Assembly: GCA_003280295.1 (NCBI GenBank)
Contig: QCFI01000001.1
Location: forward strand, 1-64,000
Reading direction: 5' to 3'
Source of the DNA: Prochlorococcus sp. AG-363-C20
Lineage (GTDB): Bacteria; Cyanobacteriota; Cyanobacteriia; PCC-6307; Cyanobiaceae
Length of the DNA: 64,000 bases
In this document: positions 8,746 through 20,118 of the stretch, one piece after another
Numbering within the stretch: position 1 is the first letter of the stretch
How the letters are laid out: the number at the start of each line of letters is the position of its first letter
Made by a program: the position numbers and the translations under genes
The notes under the pieces: generated by a model
Databases searched by the model: none
The model's input: the letters and a program-made list of their open reading frames with translations, nothing else
What the model was told of the DNA's origin: nothing

Positions 8746-9348
8746 TTAAAGGAGATAGAGGATGATAAATAAAATCACCCAAATCCCATCAACGAAGTGC
8801 CAATAGAGCTCTGCTGCCTCTAAAGGGAAAGTATTCTTACTTGTGACTCGTCCATTAGGTGATCTTGACTGCCACCATACGATCAGAATCATTATTGTTC
8901 CTAGGGTCACATGTAGACCATGAAAGCCAGTAAGGGCATAAAAAGTACTTGCATATACATTGTCTGTAAGCCCGAAGGGCAGAGTGAAGTACTCAACCAT
9001 TTGGCTCGCTAGGAAAGCTATGCCAAGACTTGCTGTTATAAGAAGCCATCGTTGGCAGAGTTTTGCTTCATTATTGTTTAGAGCTTTTCCTGCACGGTGA
9101 AAGGTGGCGCTACTAACTAAGAGCAATATTGTATTTAGTGTTGGTAGTGGTAGTTCAAGCTCATAAATAGCGTCAGGTAGCAGTGGGTTTACTGCTTTAT
9201 AAGTTAGATATGCAGCGAAAAATCCTGCAAATGTCATACCATCAGCCACAAGGAAGGTGGCAAGGCCAAACATACGGTGGTCAGCATGCTCTTCTTGTTG
9301 AAGATCTTCTGTTGTTGAGCTTTGCTCGGTTTGGGTGAGAGTTGTCAT
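8746..9348 (-). CDS. ctaE: cytochrome c oxidase subunit III
   Basis: Integral membrane subunit of the aa3-type terminal oxidase. Five or more hydrophobic helices are visible, with the subunit III signatures FHGLHVTLGTIMI and ELYWHFVDGIWVILF near the C-terminus. The length of 200 aa is normal for the short cyanobacterial form. It is the last gene of ctaC-ctaD-ctaE, starting 2 nt after the ctaD stop. Confidence 0.97.
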   Translation of the reverse strand: MTTLTQTEQSSTTEDLQQEEHADHRMFGLATFLVADGMTFAGFFAAYLTYKAVNPLLPDAIYELELPLPTLNTILLLVSSATFHRAGKALNNNEAKLCQRWLLITASLGIAFLASQMVEYFTLPFGLTDNVYASTFYALTGFHGLHVTLGTIMILIVWWQSRSPNGRVTSKNTFPLEAAELYWHFVDGIWVILFIILYLL

Positions 9349-9350
9349 GA

Positions 9351-11015
9351 TTAGCTCCCCTCTACTTCTTTTGAGCTGGTTGTTGCTTTGTTTATGCTTG
9401 CAGTGCTTTTCCCATATCCGTAGGGTTTTGTGACTAATGGTGCCGGCCCTTCCCAGTTCTCTACCGGTGGAGGAGAACTAGTTAGCCATTCAGGTGTCAG
9501 TGCTAGCCATGGATTATCACCTGCAATAGTTCCTTTAAAAGCACTATGAAAGACATTCCATAGGAATGGCAAGGTGCTAAGAGCCATTATTAGAGCTCCA
9601 ATACTGCTAATTTGATTGATGAACGTAAATTGTGGGTCATATTCAGCAACACGTCGAGGCATTCCATTTAGGCCTAGCCAATGCTGGGGAGCAAAGCAAA
9701 GATTGAAGCCTATAAAAGTAAGAGCAAAATGAAATTTACCTAGACTCTCATTGAGCATTCTCCCTGTAAACTTTGGATACCAATGGTAAATAGAGGAAAA
9801 AATTACAAAAACCGAACCGCCATAGACAATATAGTGAAAATGAGCGACCACAAAATAGGTGTCATGCACATGAATATCGAATGGAACTTGTGCTAGAGCT
9901 ACGCCGGTTATCCCCCCAAGAACAAAGTTGACAATGAACCCACAAGAAAAAAGCACTGCACTATTAAGTGATATTCGACCTCCCCATAGGGTTGCGACCC
10001 AATTGAAGAATTTGATACCAGTTGGTACAGCAATGAATGAAGTGGCAATTGTGAAAAAGAGACGCATCCAAGGCGGTGTACCGCTTGTAAACATGTGGTG
10101 TGCCCAAACTACAAACCCAAGTAGCACGATTGCCATGATTGAGTAAACCATGGTTGTGTAACCAAAAAGTGGCTTTCTGCTATGAACTGGAAGTATTTCA
10201 CTTACTAATCCAAAAGCTGGTAAAACCATTATGTAAACAGCTGGGTGAGAGTAAAACCAAAACAAATGTTGGTATATAACAGCATTACCACCTAGTGCTG
10301 GATTGAAAAAACCTGTATGGGCAATAATATCAAAGCTCAATAGAATTAAAGTTCCAGCCAGAACAGGAGTTGAGAGAACAACTAAAATGCTGGTGCCAAG
10401 CATCGCCCAGCAGTACATTGGAAGTTGCATTAGCTTTAGGCCTGGTCTTCGTAATTTCAAAATAGTTGCAATAAAATTAATGCCTCCGAATATTGAACTC
10501 CCTCCTAAGAGAAGGACACTGAGGATCCAAATTAGTTGACCAGCAGCAGGTGAAGTAATACTGAGAGGTGGGTATGCAGTCCACCCTGATTGAGCAGCAC
10601 CGTTTATGAAGTAACTGCTAATTAAGAGAAGTCCAGCTGGGGGAATTAGCCAAAAGGCAATTGCATTTAGGCGTGGAAACGCCATATCTCTAGCGCCAAC
10701 ATAGAAAGGTATTAAATAATTTCCAAAAGCACCATTTACAACAGGAACTATCCAAAGGAAGATCATTATTGTTCCGTGAAGAGTTAAAATTTGGTTGTAT
10801 ATGTCTCTGGCCATAAAATCTGATATTGGACTTGTAAGTTCAATTCTGATTGCACTAGCTAATGCTCCTCCTATTAGATAAAAAATAAATCCACAAACTA
10901 AATATTGAAGACCTATTACTTTATGATCAAGACTGAAGCTAAAATAACGGAACCAGCCTTTTGGCTGAAGACCTTCTATGGACTCTTTTTTGTCTGGAGG
11001 AATTGAAATAGTCAT
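9351..11015 (-). CDS. ctaD: cytochrome c oxidase subunit I, A2 type
   Basis: Catalytic heme-copper subunit. Visible ligands are His80 (TLHGTIMIF, heme a), His257 and Tyr261 (CuB and its cross-linked Tyr), His306-His307 (CuB), and His392/His394 (hemes a3 and a). Residues 255-261 read YSHPAVY. The D-channel glutamate of mitochondrial-type enzymes (HPEVY) is replaced by Ala, and the Tyr-Ser motif typical of A2-family oxidases is present. Length is 554 aa. ATG 11015 overlaps the ctaC stop by 4 nt. Confidence 0.98.
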   Translation of the reverse strand: MTISIPPDKKESIEGLQPKGWFRYFSFSLDHKVIGLQYLVCGFIFYLIGGALASAIRIELTSPISDFMARDIYNQILTLHGTIMIFLWIVPVVNGAFGNYLIPFYVGARDMAFPRLNAIAFWLIPPAGLLLISSYFINGAAQSGWTAYPPLSITSPAAGQLIWILSVLLLGGSSIFGGINFIATILKLRRPGLKLMQLPMYCWAMLGTSILVVLSTPVLAGTLILLSFDIIAHTGFFNPALGGNAVIYQHLFWFYSHPAVYIMVLPAFGLVSEILPVHSRKPLFGYTTMVYSIMAIVLLGFVVWAHHMFTSGTPPWMRLFFTIATSFIAVPTGIKFFNWVATLWGGRISLNSAVLFSCGFIVNFVLGGITGVALAQVPFDIHVHDTYFVVAHFHYIVYGGSVFVIFSSIYHWYPKFTGRMLNESLGKFHFALTFIGFNLCFAPQHWLGLNGMPRRVAEYDPQFTFINQISSIGALIMALSTLPFLWNVFHSAFKGTIAGDNPWLALTPEWLTSSPPPVENWEGPAPLVTKPYGYGKSTASINKATTSSKEVEGS

Positions 11016-11839
11016 GATTCTGTTATCACCTCTTTTGCATTTTTGTTAAACCATTCGTTGTATTCTTTTGGCTCTTCAACTATTACTGTAGAGCGCATAC
11101 TACCATGGTAAGGTCCACATAACTCAGCACAAATGATTGGATAGCGACCAGCTTTAGTAGGTGTGAAGTTCAATACTGTTGGTTGACCTGGAATTATATC
11201 TTGTTTTATACGAAATTCAGGCACCCAAAAAGCGTGAATTACATCTTTTGATTCTAATCGCATGCTGACTGGTTGATCAATAGGAACGTGAAGTTCACCT
11301 GAAATAATATCTCCTTGGGGATAATGAAAGAGAAATGCAAATTGCAAGGCAGTTACTTCAATGGGTAATTCCGCCATTGAGTTTTGCGTCGAAGATTCAA
11401 TTGATCCAGAGCCAATACCTCCCCATATCTTTTGTGTATTAAGCATTGCTTGATGATGGTGTTCACTGTCATGATTAAGTGTTTGCATGCCGCCCATTCG
11501 GTCGTAGATGTCATAGCTATATAGACCTACAAATAAGATGACTATTGCTGGTACAGCTGTCCAGAAAATTTCTAGAGGTAAATTATCTTCTATTGCAATG
11601 CCATCATCTATTTGGCCAGGTTTTCTTCGGAAGCGAATCAAACTATAAACAACAAGCCCTACCATTCCTAGAAAGAGTATTGTTCCAATACTGAATAAAA
11701 CTTTGAATAGTTCGTCATAGATGCTTGCGTTAGTGCTCGCATCTATAGGTAGGAGGTTTACATTCTGACCAATCCATGTCCCTCCAATCAAAAGGGCAAT
11801 GATCAATAGAGCTATATAAATGGCCGAGGATTTCGGCAC
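11012..11839 (-). CDS. ctaC: cytochrome c oxidase subunit II
   Basis: CuA-bearing subunit that accepts electrons from cytochrome c6 or plastocyanin. There are two N-terminal membrane hairpin helices (about 5-22 and 45-68), then a periplasmic cupredoxin domain. CuA ligands are His202 (VIHAFWVPEF), Cys237, Glu239, Cys241, His245 and Met248 (CAELCGPYHGSM). A His-rich loop (HDSEHHHQ, 123-130) precedes the domain. It is the first gene of ctaCDE, reading away from ctaA across a 265-nt divergent spacer. Confidence 0.98.
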   Translation of the reverse strand: MPKSSAIYIALLIIALLIGGTWIGQNVNLLPIDASTNASIYDELFKVLFSIGTILFLGMVGLVVYSLIRFRRKPGQIDDGIAIEDNLPLEIFWTAVPAIVILFVGLYSYDIYDRMGGMQTLNHDSEHHHQAMLNTQKIWGGIGSGSIESSTQNSMAELPIEVTALQFAFLFHYPQGDIISGELHVPIDQPVSMRLESKDVIHAFWVPEFRIKQDIIPGQPTVLNFTPTKAGRYPIICAELCGPYHGSMRSTVIVEEPKEYNEWFNKNAKEVITES

Positions 11840-12104
11840 AACAGTCTCCCTTTTCTTTTTTAGGTTATTGAGAAGACCCTTTCTGTGCAGCTAGAAATTG
11901 TTAAGCAGAAGTGAAGTTCAGGGGTTGTCTATTAATAGCAAGGCTTTTCATCGGTTTTGAAGAGTCCATTTAGAGACCTTTTGTCAGGGATGAGAGATCT
12001 AGAAGCCCTTTTTTGATGTAGTAGTCGTCCATACAAGGTGACGTGATTGAATTGATCGCTACTTTGCACTGATAATAATTTCTTGTGGGAGGTCTAATAA
12101 TTAA
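11840..12104 (+). promoter_or_regulatory. divergent ctaC / ctaA promoter region
   Basis: This 265-nt spacer must hold the promoters of both the oxidase operon (leftward) and the heme A synthase operon (rightward). A purine-rich tract TGTGGGAGGT at 12084-12093 lies about 12 nt before the ctaA TTG and can serve as its ribosome-binding site. I could not assign -10/-35 boxes with confidence. Confidence 0.5.
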
Positions 12105-13031
12105 TTGAACTCTTTGTCTCAATCTCAGATTCAGTGGCGGTTAGCTCAACTGGCAGCTCATATTGTTGTGGCTCTTGTTGCGCTGATTGTTGTTGGAGGT
12201 GCAACTCGAGTTATGGAGGCTGGATTGGCCTGCCCTGATTGGCCTCTTTGCTTTGGCTCATTCCTTCCTGGTCATCATATGAATCTTCAGGTTTTCTTGG
12301 AATGGTTTCATCGTTTGGATGCATTCTTAATTGGCATGGCTTTCTTCTCTCAACTTGTTCTTGCTTTTATTTGGCAGGCACGATTGCCAAGATGGCTTCC
12401 ATGGGCTTATTCATTTTTGGTCTTTTTGATTGCTTTGCAAGGAGTCCTTGGGGCTTTGACAGTGGTCAATCTTTTACCATCTGGTGTCGTTACTACTCAT
12501 TTAGCATTAGCCTTAATACTTGTAGCCGCGATGAGTGGATTGACTCAGCGGCTGCTTTCACCTAATGGCTTAGTCGCTCCATTGTGGTGGCGTTTTATGT
12601 GTGGAGGTACACTTTTTGCGGTTTTTGGACAGTGTCTCTTAGGGGGATATTTGGCTACAACTTGGACAGCTCAAAGATGTTTAATTCAAGGACAAAACTG
12701 TCAATTGTTGTCTTTACATCGGAGTTTTGCAATTGTCGTGGCTGTTTTTGTGCTGATGTTTGTAGTAACTTCTCTTTTAGTGGGTGGTTGGCCCCGTAGT
12801 CAGTGGCCTTTTTTATTGCCGGTTTCTTTACTGGTTTCTGCACAGATCTGTCTAGGATTATTTACTGTGCAGTTTGGTCTTAATCAACCAGCTATAACGG
12901 TTGCTCATCAACTGGTGGCAGCTTTGTTGGTTGCTTTTTTGGCGGCGCTCAGTTGCAGAAGGCCACAGAAGAAAACAGCAAGCTTTACTTCAATTACTGA
13001 AGAATCTCTTTTTGAACCCTGTCATGGTTAG
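12105..13031 (+). CDS. ctaA: heme A synthase (CtaA/Cox15 family)
   Basis: Oxidises heme O to heme A for the adjacent oxidase. It is a polytopic membrane protein of 308 aa with about eight helices. Heme-ligand histidines sit in [28 protein letters not shown] and [10 protein letters not shown], and the conserved [19 protein letters not shown] loop follows helix 1. The start is TTG 12105, with GGGAGG about 12 nt upstream; no ATG or GTG is available before the conserved region. It overlaps ctaB by 8 nt. Confidence 0.93.
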   Translation: MNSLSQSQIQWRLAQLAAHIVVALVALIVVGGATRVMEAGLACPDWPLCFGSFLPGHHMNLQVFLEWFHRLDAFLIGMAFFSQLVLAFIWQARLPRWLPWAYSFLVFLIALQGVLGALTVVNLLPSGVVTTHLALALILVAAMSGLTQRLLSPNGLVAPLWWRFMCGGTLFAVFGQCLLGGYLATTWTAQRCLIQGQNCQLLSLHRSFAIVVAVFVLMFVVTSLLVGGWPRSQWPFLLPVSLLVSAQICLGLFTVQFGLNQPAITVAHQLVAALLVAFLAALSCRRPQKKTASFTSITEESLFEPCHG

Positions 13032-14025
13032 TTCAACCTCTGCGGCAATTACAAGTGAGAATCGACGTGATTATTTAGTTCCTTCTCGTAAACGAGTAAA
13101 ACTTCCTCCATGGTTGGAAGTTGCGAAACCACGATTAATTCCACTTCTTTTGGCAACAACTCTTGGAGGTATGGCTTTAAGCGAGGGTTGGCCTTTACCT
13201 TCTCCTCGTTTGGCTTGCACTCTTGGTGGAGGTGCCCTTGCTGCAGCAGCGGCAGGAGCTCTTAATTGTCTTTGGGAACAGGACCTGGATGGACGTATGC
13301 AACGTACAAGTGGCAGAGCTTTACCTTCCGGCCGTTTATCTCCTGTCTCGGTTTTTGCTGGCGCAATTTCCTGCACATTGGCAGCAGCTGCTCTTTTAGT
13401 TAGTGGTGTTAATTGTTTGGCGGCGGGCCTTTCTTTGCTTGGCCTTTGTAGTTATGTTCTCCTTTACACTGCATTTTTAAAGCCTCGTACACCTAAAAAC
13501 ATTGTTTTTGGTGGAGTGGCTGGTGCTATTCCACCTTTAGTAGGTGCCGCCGCCGCGACAGGTCATGTGGGTCTTAGTGGATGGTGGTTGTTTGCTCTTG
13601 TAATGGTTTGGACTCCCGCTCACTTTTGGGCTTTGGCAATCATGCTAAAGGATGACTACAGGTCAGTTGGGATACCAATGCTCCCGGTTGTAAAGGGATC
13701 TGCTTTTACAGCTAAGGCTATTGAGCGCTATGGATTGGCAACTGTTTTTACAAGTGTTTTTGGTGTTTGGGCTTTACCAGAGGGAGGATTGTTATATGGA
13801 ATTCTATTAGTCCCCTTTAATGCACGTCTTCTTCAAGTGATAAGGAGGTTGGGTGCTGCACCAGAAGATTTAGATGGTGCTAAGGGACTTTTTCGTTGGT
13901 CCATTCTTTATATGTTTGGGGTTTGTCTTTTGCTGGTTATTAGTCGTCAACCAATGGCTGTTCGGTTTGATGTTGAGGGGATAGCTTTACTCACTCAAAT
14001 GATTAGTAGTTTGCCTGTCTTTTGA
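13024..14025 (+). CDS. ctaB: protoheme IX farnesyltransferase (heme O synthase)
   Basis: A UbiA-superfamily enzyme that adds the farnesyl chain to heme b. Asp-rich motifs are visible: [20 protein letters not shown] (N-x-x-x-D-x-x-x-D) and [18 protein letters not shown]. About nine membrane helices. I use ATG 13024, which overlaps the ctaA stop by 8 nt, rather than upstream starts lying deep inside ctaA; this gives 333 aa beginning MVSSTSAA. With ctaA it makes heme A for ctaCDE. Confidence 0.95.
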   Translation: MVSSTSAAITSENRRDYLVPSRKRVKLPPWLEVAKPRLIPLLLATTLGGMALSEGWPLPSPRLACTLGGGALAAAAAGALNCLWEQDLDGRMQRTSGRALPSGRLSPVSVFAGAISCTLAAAALLVSGVNCLAAGLSLLGLCSYVLLYTAFLKPRTPKNIVFGGVAGAIPPLVGAAAATGHVGLSGWWLFALVMVWTPAHFWALAIMLKDDYRSVGIPMLPVVKGSAFTAKAIERYGLATVFTSVFGVWALPEGGLLYGILLVPFNARLLQVIRRLGAAPEDLDGAKGLFRWSILYMFGVCLLLVISRQPMAVRFDVEGIALLTQMISSLPVF

Positions 14026-14115
14026 AAAAAAGTCGCAAGCAAATTAACTTGTGGGTTTAAGACAGTTTTGCTGTCTAGATTTTCAACCATTCGCTGAGGA
14101 AAACCTCTCTTTTTG

Positions 14116-15129
14116 ATGTATCTGATTGAACTTCAAGATTTAGTTAAGTCCTATGGGACGGTTAAAGCTCTTAATGGATTAAGTCTTAAGGTCCCAACTG
14201 GAAGCCTTTTTGGCCTTCTTGGCCCGAATGGTTCTGGAAAAACTACTACACTTAGAATTCTTTGTACGCTTTTATCTCCTGATTCCGGGAAGGCAAGCGT
14301 GGCAGGTTTAGATGTCGTTAAGGACCCTCGTTCGGTAAGACGAGAGATTGGATATGTAGCTCAAGAGGTTGCGATAGATAAGATTCTCACAGGCTTTGAA
14401 TTGCTTCAATTGCAGGGTGATTTATATCACCTTGAGCCAAAAGATAGGAATCTTCGAATAGCAGAATTAATTGAAAAACTTGAAATGCAGTCTTGGATTA
14501 ATCGGCGTTGTGGTACTTACTCAGGTGGAATGCGAAGAAGGCTTGACCTCGCTTCAGGATTGTTACATCGACCTCAATTATTGGTGTTAGATGAACCTAC
14601 AGTTGGCTTGGATATTGAGAGTCGTACAGCGATTTGGCAGTTGTTACTTGATTTAAAATCTCAAGGTACAACAGTACTTATTAGTAGTCATTATCTCGAA
14701 GAAGTTGAGGCGCTTGCTGATCAAATGGCGATTCTTGATAAGGGACGCGTCATTGCTGAAGGCAAACCTGAGGACCTTAAAGAACGCCTTGGAGGTGATC
14801 GTGTCACACTGAAAGTTCGTGAATTTAGTAATGAGAATGAATCGGAAAAAGTTAGGAACTTACTTGTGAATGTTCGAGGGGTACGTCAAGTTGTTGTTAA
14901 TTGTGTTCAAGGGTTTTCTTTGAATCTGGTTGTGGATGATGAAAGTGTCTTACCTCGTTTGAGAGAAGCGTTGGATAGATCAAAGATTCAGTTGTTTGCA
15001 CTTTCACATAGTCGTGCCAGTTTGGATGATGTTTATTTACAAGCTACTGGTAGAACTCTTATGGATGCTGAACTCGCCGCTTCGAATCAGCGAGATGTAA
15101 AACTTGAAAATAAACAGGCTATGAGGTGA
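14116..15129 (+). CDS. ABC transporter ATP-binding protein (DrrA-like)
   Basis: An ABC-2 type exporter ATPase of 337 aa. Walker A is LLGPNGSGKTTTLR, the signature is YSGGMRRRLDLASGL, Walker B is LLVLDEPTVGLD, and the H-loop is in LISSHYLEEVEALAD. The C-terminal extension of about 100 aa is as in daunorubicin-resistance-type ATPases. The start is ATG 14116; a TTG one codon upstream is less likely. It follows ctaB by 90 nt and precedes its permease by 64 nt. The substrate is unknown. Confidence 0.92.
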   Translation: MYLIELQDLVKSYGTVKALNGLSLKVPTGSLFGLLGPNGSGKTTTLRILCTLLSPDSGKASVAGLDVVKDPRSVRREIGYVAQEVAIDKILTGFELLQLQGDLYHLEPKDRNLRIAELIEKLEMQSWINRRCGTYSGGMRRRLDLASGLLHRPQLLVLDEPTVGLDIESRTAIWQLLLDLKSQGTTVLISSHYLEEVEALADQMAILDKGRVIAEGKPEDLKERLGGDRVTLKVREFSNENESEKVRNLLVNVRGVRQVVVNCVQGFSLNLVVDDESVLPRLREALDRSKIQLFALSHSRASLDDVYLQATGRTLMDAELAASNQRDVKLENKQAMR

Positions 15130-15193
15130 TTTACCTATTCCTTTAGATCAGATTCTGCTTCTCTTTGATTTGTTTTACGCTTAAAGGAAATTT

Positions 15194-16048
15194 ATGACCA
15201 GTACAAAAGCTATCGAATCTATCTCTTCTTCTAAGGGAAGCGTGAGGTCAGACTTGCGACAAGAAACACTTGCTTTAACAAGACGACTATTTATCCAATT
15301 AGTAAGACGCCCTTCTACTTTGATAGCAGGGGTGGTTCAGCCTTTAATTTGGTTAATTTTATTTGGAGCCTTGTTCTCTAATGCGCCAGAGGGCCTTCTG
15401 CCAGGAGGTATGAGTTATGGGCGCTTTCTAGGAGCTGGAGTGATAGTCTTCACTGCTTTTAGTGGTGCTCTTAATGCAGGTTTGCCTGTAATGTTTGATC
15501 GTGAGTTTGGTTTCCTTAATCGATTACTAGTTGCGCCTTTAAGTAGTCGAAATTCAATTATTTTTGCTTCGGTTATTTATATCACTTCCATTAGCCTTAT
15601 CCAGAGTCTCGCAATTATGGGTACCGCGTTTCTGCTTGGTTATGGTTGGCCTGGCACTACTGGCCTTTTTGTGGTCTTACTCACTCTTTTGCTTTTAGTT
15701 TTTGCAGTAACCGCATTAAGTCTTGGATTGGCTTTTGCATTGCCTGGGCATATTGAACTTATTGCAGTCATATTTGTAATCAACCTTCCACTTTTATTTG
15801 CAAGTACTGCCTTAGCCCCTATTTCTTTTATGCCTGTTTGGTTGGGCTGGCTAGCAGCCGTAAATCCTCTTACCTTTGCAATAGAACCTATCCGTGCTGC
15901 ATATGGCGGACCACTTGACCTCGGTCTAGTAATCCTTCATGCCCCTTATGGGGATTTGACTGGATATGGATGCCTGGGCATTTTGATAGCGCTTTCTATT
16001 GGACTGTTCTTTTTGATCAGCCCACTTTTAAATCGTAAACTTGCTTGA
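15194..16048 (+). CDS. ABC-2 type transporter permease
   Basis: A 284-aa membrane protein, partner of the preceding ATPase. A cytoplasmic N-terminus (TRRLFIQLVRRPSTL) is followed by six helices, with the conserved MFDREFGFLNRLLVAPLSSR coupling loop and MPVWLGWLAAVNPLTFAIEP near the C-terminus, typical of the DrrB/NodJ group. AAAGGAAA at 15182-15190 provides a ribosome-binding site for ATG 15194. The substrate is unknown. Confidence 0.92.
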   Translation: MTSTKAIESISSSKGSVRSDLRQETLALTRRLFIQLVRRPSTLIAGVVQPLIWLILFGALFSNAPEGLLPGGMSYGRFLGAGVIVFTAFSGALNAGLPVMFDREFGFLNRLLVAPLSSRNSIIFASVIYITSISLIQSLAIMGTAFLLGYGWPGTTGLFVVLLTLLLLVFAVTALSLGLAFALPGHIELIAVIFVINLPLLFASTALAPISFMPVWLGWLAAVNPLTFAIEPIRAAYGGPLDLGLVILHAPYGDLTGYGCLGILIALSIGLFFLISPLLNRKLA

Positions 16049-16052
16049 TCTC

Positions 16053-16595
16053 GTGAAAGAAGTTACTTGTGCCACAAGCTTTTCTCTTAGGAGAAATGAT
16101 CTTCACCGTCAAATTGTTGAAGCATCTCGGCTAAAGGATCAGAGCAGGTTTGCTCTATTGGAGATCCAATGGGCTCATCGTTATGGGCTCCAATCTTTCC
16201 CTGAAACTTCTCAACAAGAAAGTTCTTTTCAACACGAAACCCTATTAGGTTCAGGCTTGTTAGAAACTCAACCTGCATTTTTAGATGTGCTTGATCAAGA
16301 GCAGGAAAGCTTGGATGATAATTCACAATTGATCTCTAACAATAATAAAGAAGAGAATGGCTCCGAATCATATTTTCAAAGAACTAGCATCGAAGAATTA
16401 AAGAGCTTAACTTATGATACTTCTGAAGAGCTGGATAATCATTTAGAAGATGATTTAAGTGAATTAAGTAATCATAAAGGAGAGAAATCACCTGCTAAAA
16501 AATTTATACAAGCTTCTCTGCCACCGCGTCCATTCGTAAATCACTTGCGCAGATGGCTGCCTAATCTTGAGGATGAATTGCCTAAAGCTTCTTGA
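16053..16595 (+). CDS. acidic hypothetical protein
   Basis: I do not recognise this family. GTG 16053 (4 nt after the permease stop) or TTG 16041 (overlapping it) are the possible starts; I prefer the GTG, which gives 180 aa. The N-terminal 50 residues (RRNDLHRQIVEASRLKDQSR) look helical and folded. The middle is Glu/Asp/Asn/Ser-rich and probably disordered. The last 30 residues (LPPRPFVNHLRRWLPNLEDE) look like a conserved motif. There is no signal peptide or membrane helix. Close spacing suggests co-transcription with the ABC exporter. Confidence 0.65.
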   Translation: MKEVTCATSFSLRRNDLHRQIVEASRLKDQSRFALLEIQWAHRYGLQSFPETSQQESSFQHETLLGSGLLETQPAFLDVLDQEQESLDDNSQLISNNNKEENGSESYFQRTSIEELKSLTYDTSEELDNHLEDDLSELSNHKGEKSPAKKFIQASLPPRPFVNHLRRWLPNLEDELPKAS

Positions 16596-16965
16596 GCAAT
16601 AAGTTAGGATTAAACTTGATGTAAGGAAAAATAATGTCCTTGATCTCTTTTGTTTAAAGATGTAAGACTCGATCTAAAATTCCAATTTTGTGATTGATAG
16701 CTAGTTGTTTTGTATTTTTATATTGATAATATTCCATTGTTAGTATGAAGATGAAATGAACCTTATTTTCTTCTTTGGCTAAATATTATTTCTAAAACTC
16801 TAGTTAAAGTTGATTAACTAAATGAGTTATAATTATAATTTAGTGCTGAGTTGTGGGTTTGATAATCTCAAGAGAAAGTTCACTTTTTGCTTCGTTAATT
16901 TATTCATTTAAAGAAAGGAATTATTGAGATCTTTCTTTCGACTTATTGAATGTAATTATTTTAAA
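16596..16965. other. 370-nt AT-rich spacer between convergent genes
   Basis: No supported gene is present. It holds a weak hairpin near the groEL end (AAAGAAAG 16910-16917 with CTTTCTTT 16931-16938, 13-nt loop) that could terminate leftward groEL transcripts. The rest is AT-rich with no coding frame longer than about 20 codons that I trust. Confidence 0.5.
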
Positions 16966-18744
<1,779 letters not shown>

Positions 18745-18779
18745 TCACCGTTTAGTAGAAGCTAGTTTATGGTCCAAAC

Positions 18780-18956
18780 ATGAATGACTCAGGTACCTTA
18801 TTTTTTGTTTTGATGGCTGGATTGGCCGGAACAATGACCTTGGTATATTTCCCTCTTCGTTTATTTCTCACTATTACTGCAAGAAGTAGGCGGCTAAAGC
18901 TGTTGCAACGAATTAGAAGATTACGCGACGAATTGGGTCAACCTCTGGAGTCGTAA
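18780..18956 (+). CDS. 58-aa single-span membrane protein, unknown
   Basis: A small gene starting at ATG 18780 (MNDSGTLFFVLMAGLAGTMT) with one hydrophobic helix (about residues 6-34), then a basic amphipathic tail (TARSRRLKLLQRIRRLRDEL). The helix-then-Arg-rich layout is like small thylakoid or plasma-membrane subunits. It sits between divergent groEL and convergent fabG with only 15 nt to the fabG stop. It is coding-like by composition; I do not know the family. Confidence 0.6.
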   Translation: MNDSGTLFFVLMAGLAGTMTLVYFPLRLFLTITARSRRLKLLQRIRRLRDELGQPLES

Positions 18957-18971
18957 TTTACAAGACATTTA

Positions 18972-19724
18972 TTACCCCATTACCATCCCACCATCTACTT
19001 GTATTACTTGTCCTGTTATGTAAGCAGCTGAAGGATCTGATGCTAAAAAACTAACAGCGCCTGCCACTTGATCTGGAGTACCAAAACTACCTAAGGGAAT
19101 GGCTTTAAGAATTCCTTCCGCATTTAGATCCTTTGTCATATCAGTCGAAATAAATCCAGGAGCTACTGCATTAACTGTTATGCCTCTGCTAGCAAATTCC
19201 TTTGCAGTACTTTTAGTCAGGCCAATCACTCCTGCTTTAGCTGCAGCGTAATTAGCTTGACCAGCATTACCCATAAGGCCTACAACAGAGGTGACATTAA
19301 TAATTCTCCCTTTTTTCTGTTTGAGCATTGGTCTGGAGACTGCCCTAGTGCAAAGAAATACCCCGTTTAGATTCAGATTTATCACTGCTTTCCAGTCCTC
19401 TGTTTTCATTCGCATCAGGAGCCCATCACGAGTTATTCCTGCATTGTTGACTAAAATATCAATTTGCCCGCTTCGTTCTAAAACTGTTTTGATTAGGTTT
19501 TCCACCTCCTCCTCTTCAGCAACGTTTGCTTGGATTGCATAAGCCTTGCCCCCATTTCCCTTAATAGATGCAACTACTTCTTCTGCCTTCTGAGGGGAAT
19601 TGGAGTAATTCACAACAATCTCTGTACCTACTTTTGCAAGCTTTAGAGCTATGGCTCTCCCTATCCCACGACTTGCACCAGTAATTACAGCTGTTTGGCC
19701 AGATAAGAGATTAGAAGAATTCAT
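18972..19724 (-). CDS. fabG: 3-oxoacyl-[acyl-carrier-protein] reductase
   Basis: NADPH-dependent reductase of type II fatty-acid elongation. Short-chain dehydrogenase motifs: TGASRGIGRA (cofactor), NNAG, the catalytic Ser in NVTSVVG, and YAAAK. The C-terminus VIQVDGGMVMG is typical. I place the start at ATG 19724 (MNSSNLLSGQTAVITGASRG, 250 aa), which matches the normal family length. A frame-open extension to 19799 would add 25 Lys/Ser-rich residues with no conservation expected. Confidence 0.95.
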   Translation of the reverse strand: MNSSNLLSGQTAVITGASRGIGRAIALKLAKVGTEIVVNYSNSPQKAEEVVASIKGNGGKAYAIQANVAEEEEVENLIKTVLERSGQIDILVNNAGITRDGLLMRMKTEDWKAVINLNLNGVFLCTRAVSRPMLKQKKGRIINVTSVVGLMGNAGQANYAAAKAGVIGLTKSTAKEFASRGITVNAVAPGFISTDMTKDLNAEGILKAIPLGSFGTPDQVAGAVSFLASDPSAAYITGQVIQVDGGMVMG

Positions 19725-20118
19725 TTTTGTGAGTTGCTTATATGAATCGTAAGGACTTGAGGCTCTTGAATTCAATTTTTTCATATATTTCTTTGTCATC
19801 AGAGCTACTTTTAATGGTTTTTGCTCTTTTGAAAGTTTTGACTTGAAGCTGGGTTTATGAAGCTCTTGATTTCCAAAAAGAATATATAGTGAAATTTGAT
19901 TTTTTCTTTGTCAAACCCTTCATTATTAAATTTTTTTTGAGCTCCTAAAGCAATTTTTTCAAAGCTCTTTATTTAGAAACAGCTGAGAAACAGGGGAATT
20001 ATTAAATGAACATCAACATAGAATAATTTTGCTGTTTGATTTAACAAATTTCTTTTTGAAGGAAATTAAAAGCGATTTAATTAAGCTTTCAAGTGAGAAG
20101 CTAATCTTGAAAGGGTAG

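Noticed and set aside
12901-13023. Longer ctaB start inside ctaA
   Set aside because: It would overlap ctaA by more than 120 nt; ATG 13024 gives the expected length and a short overlap.
19725-19799. 25-codon N-terminal extension of fabG
   Set aside because: Normal family length is reached from ATG 19724, and the extension is Lys/Ser-rich with no family support.
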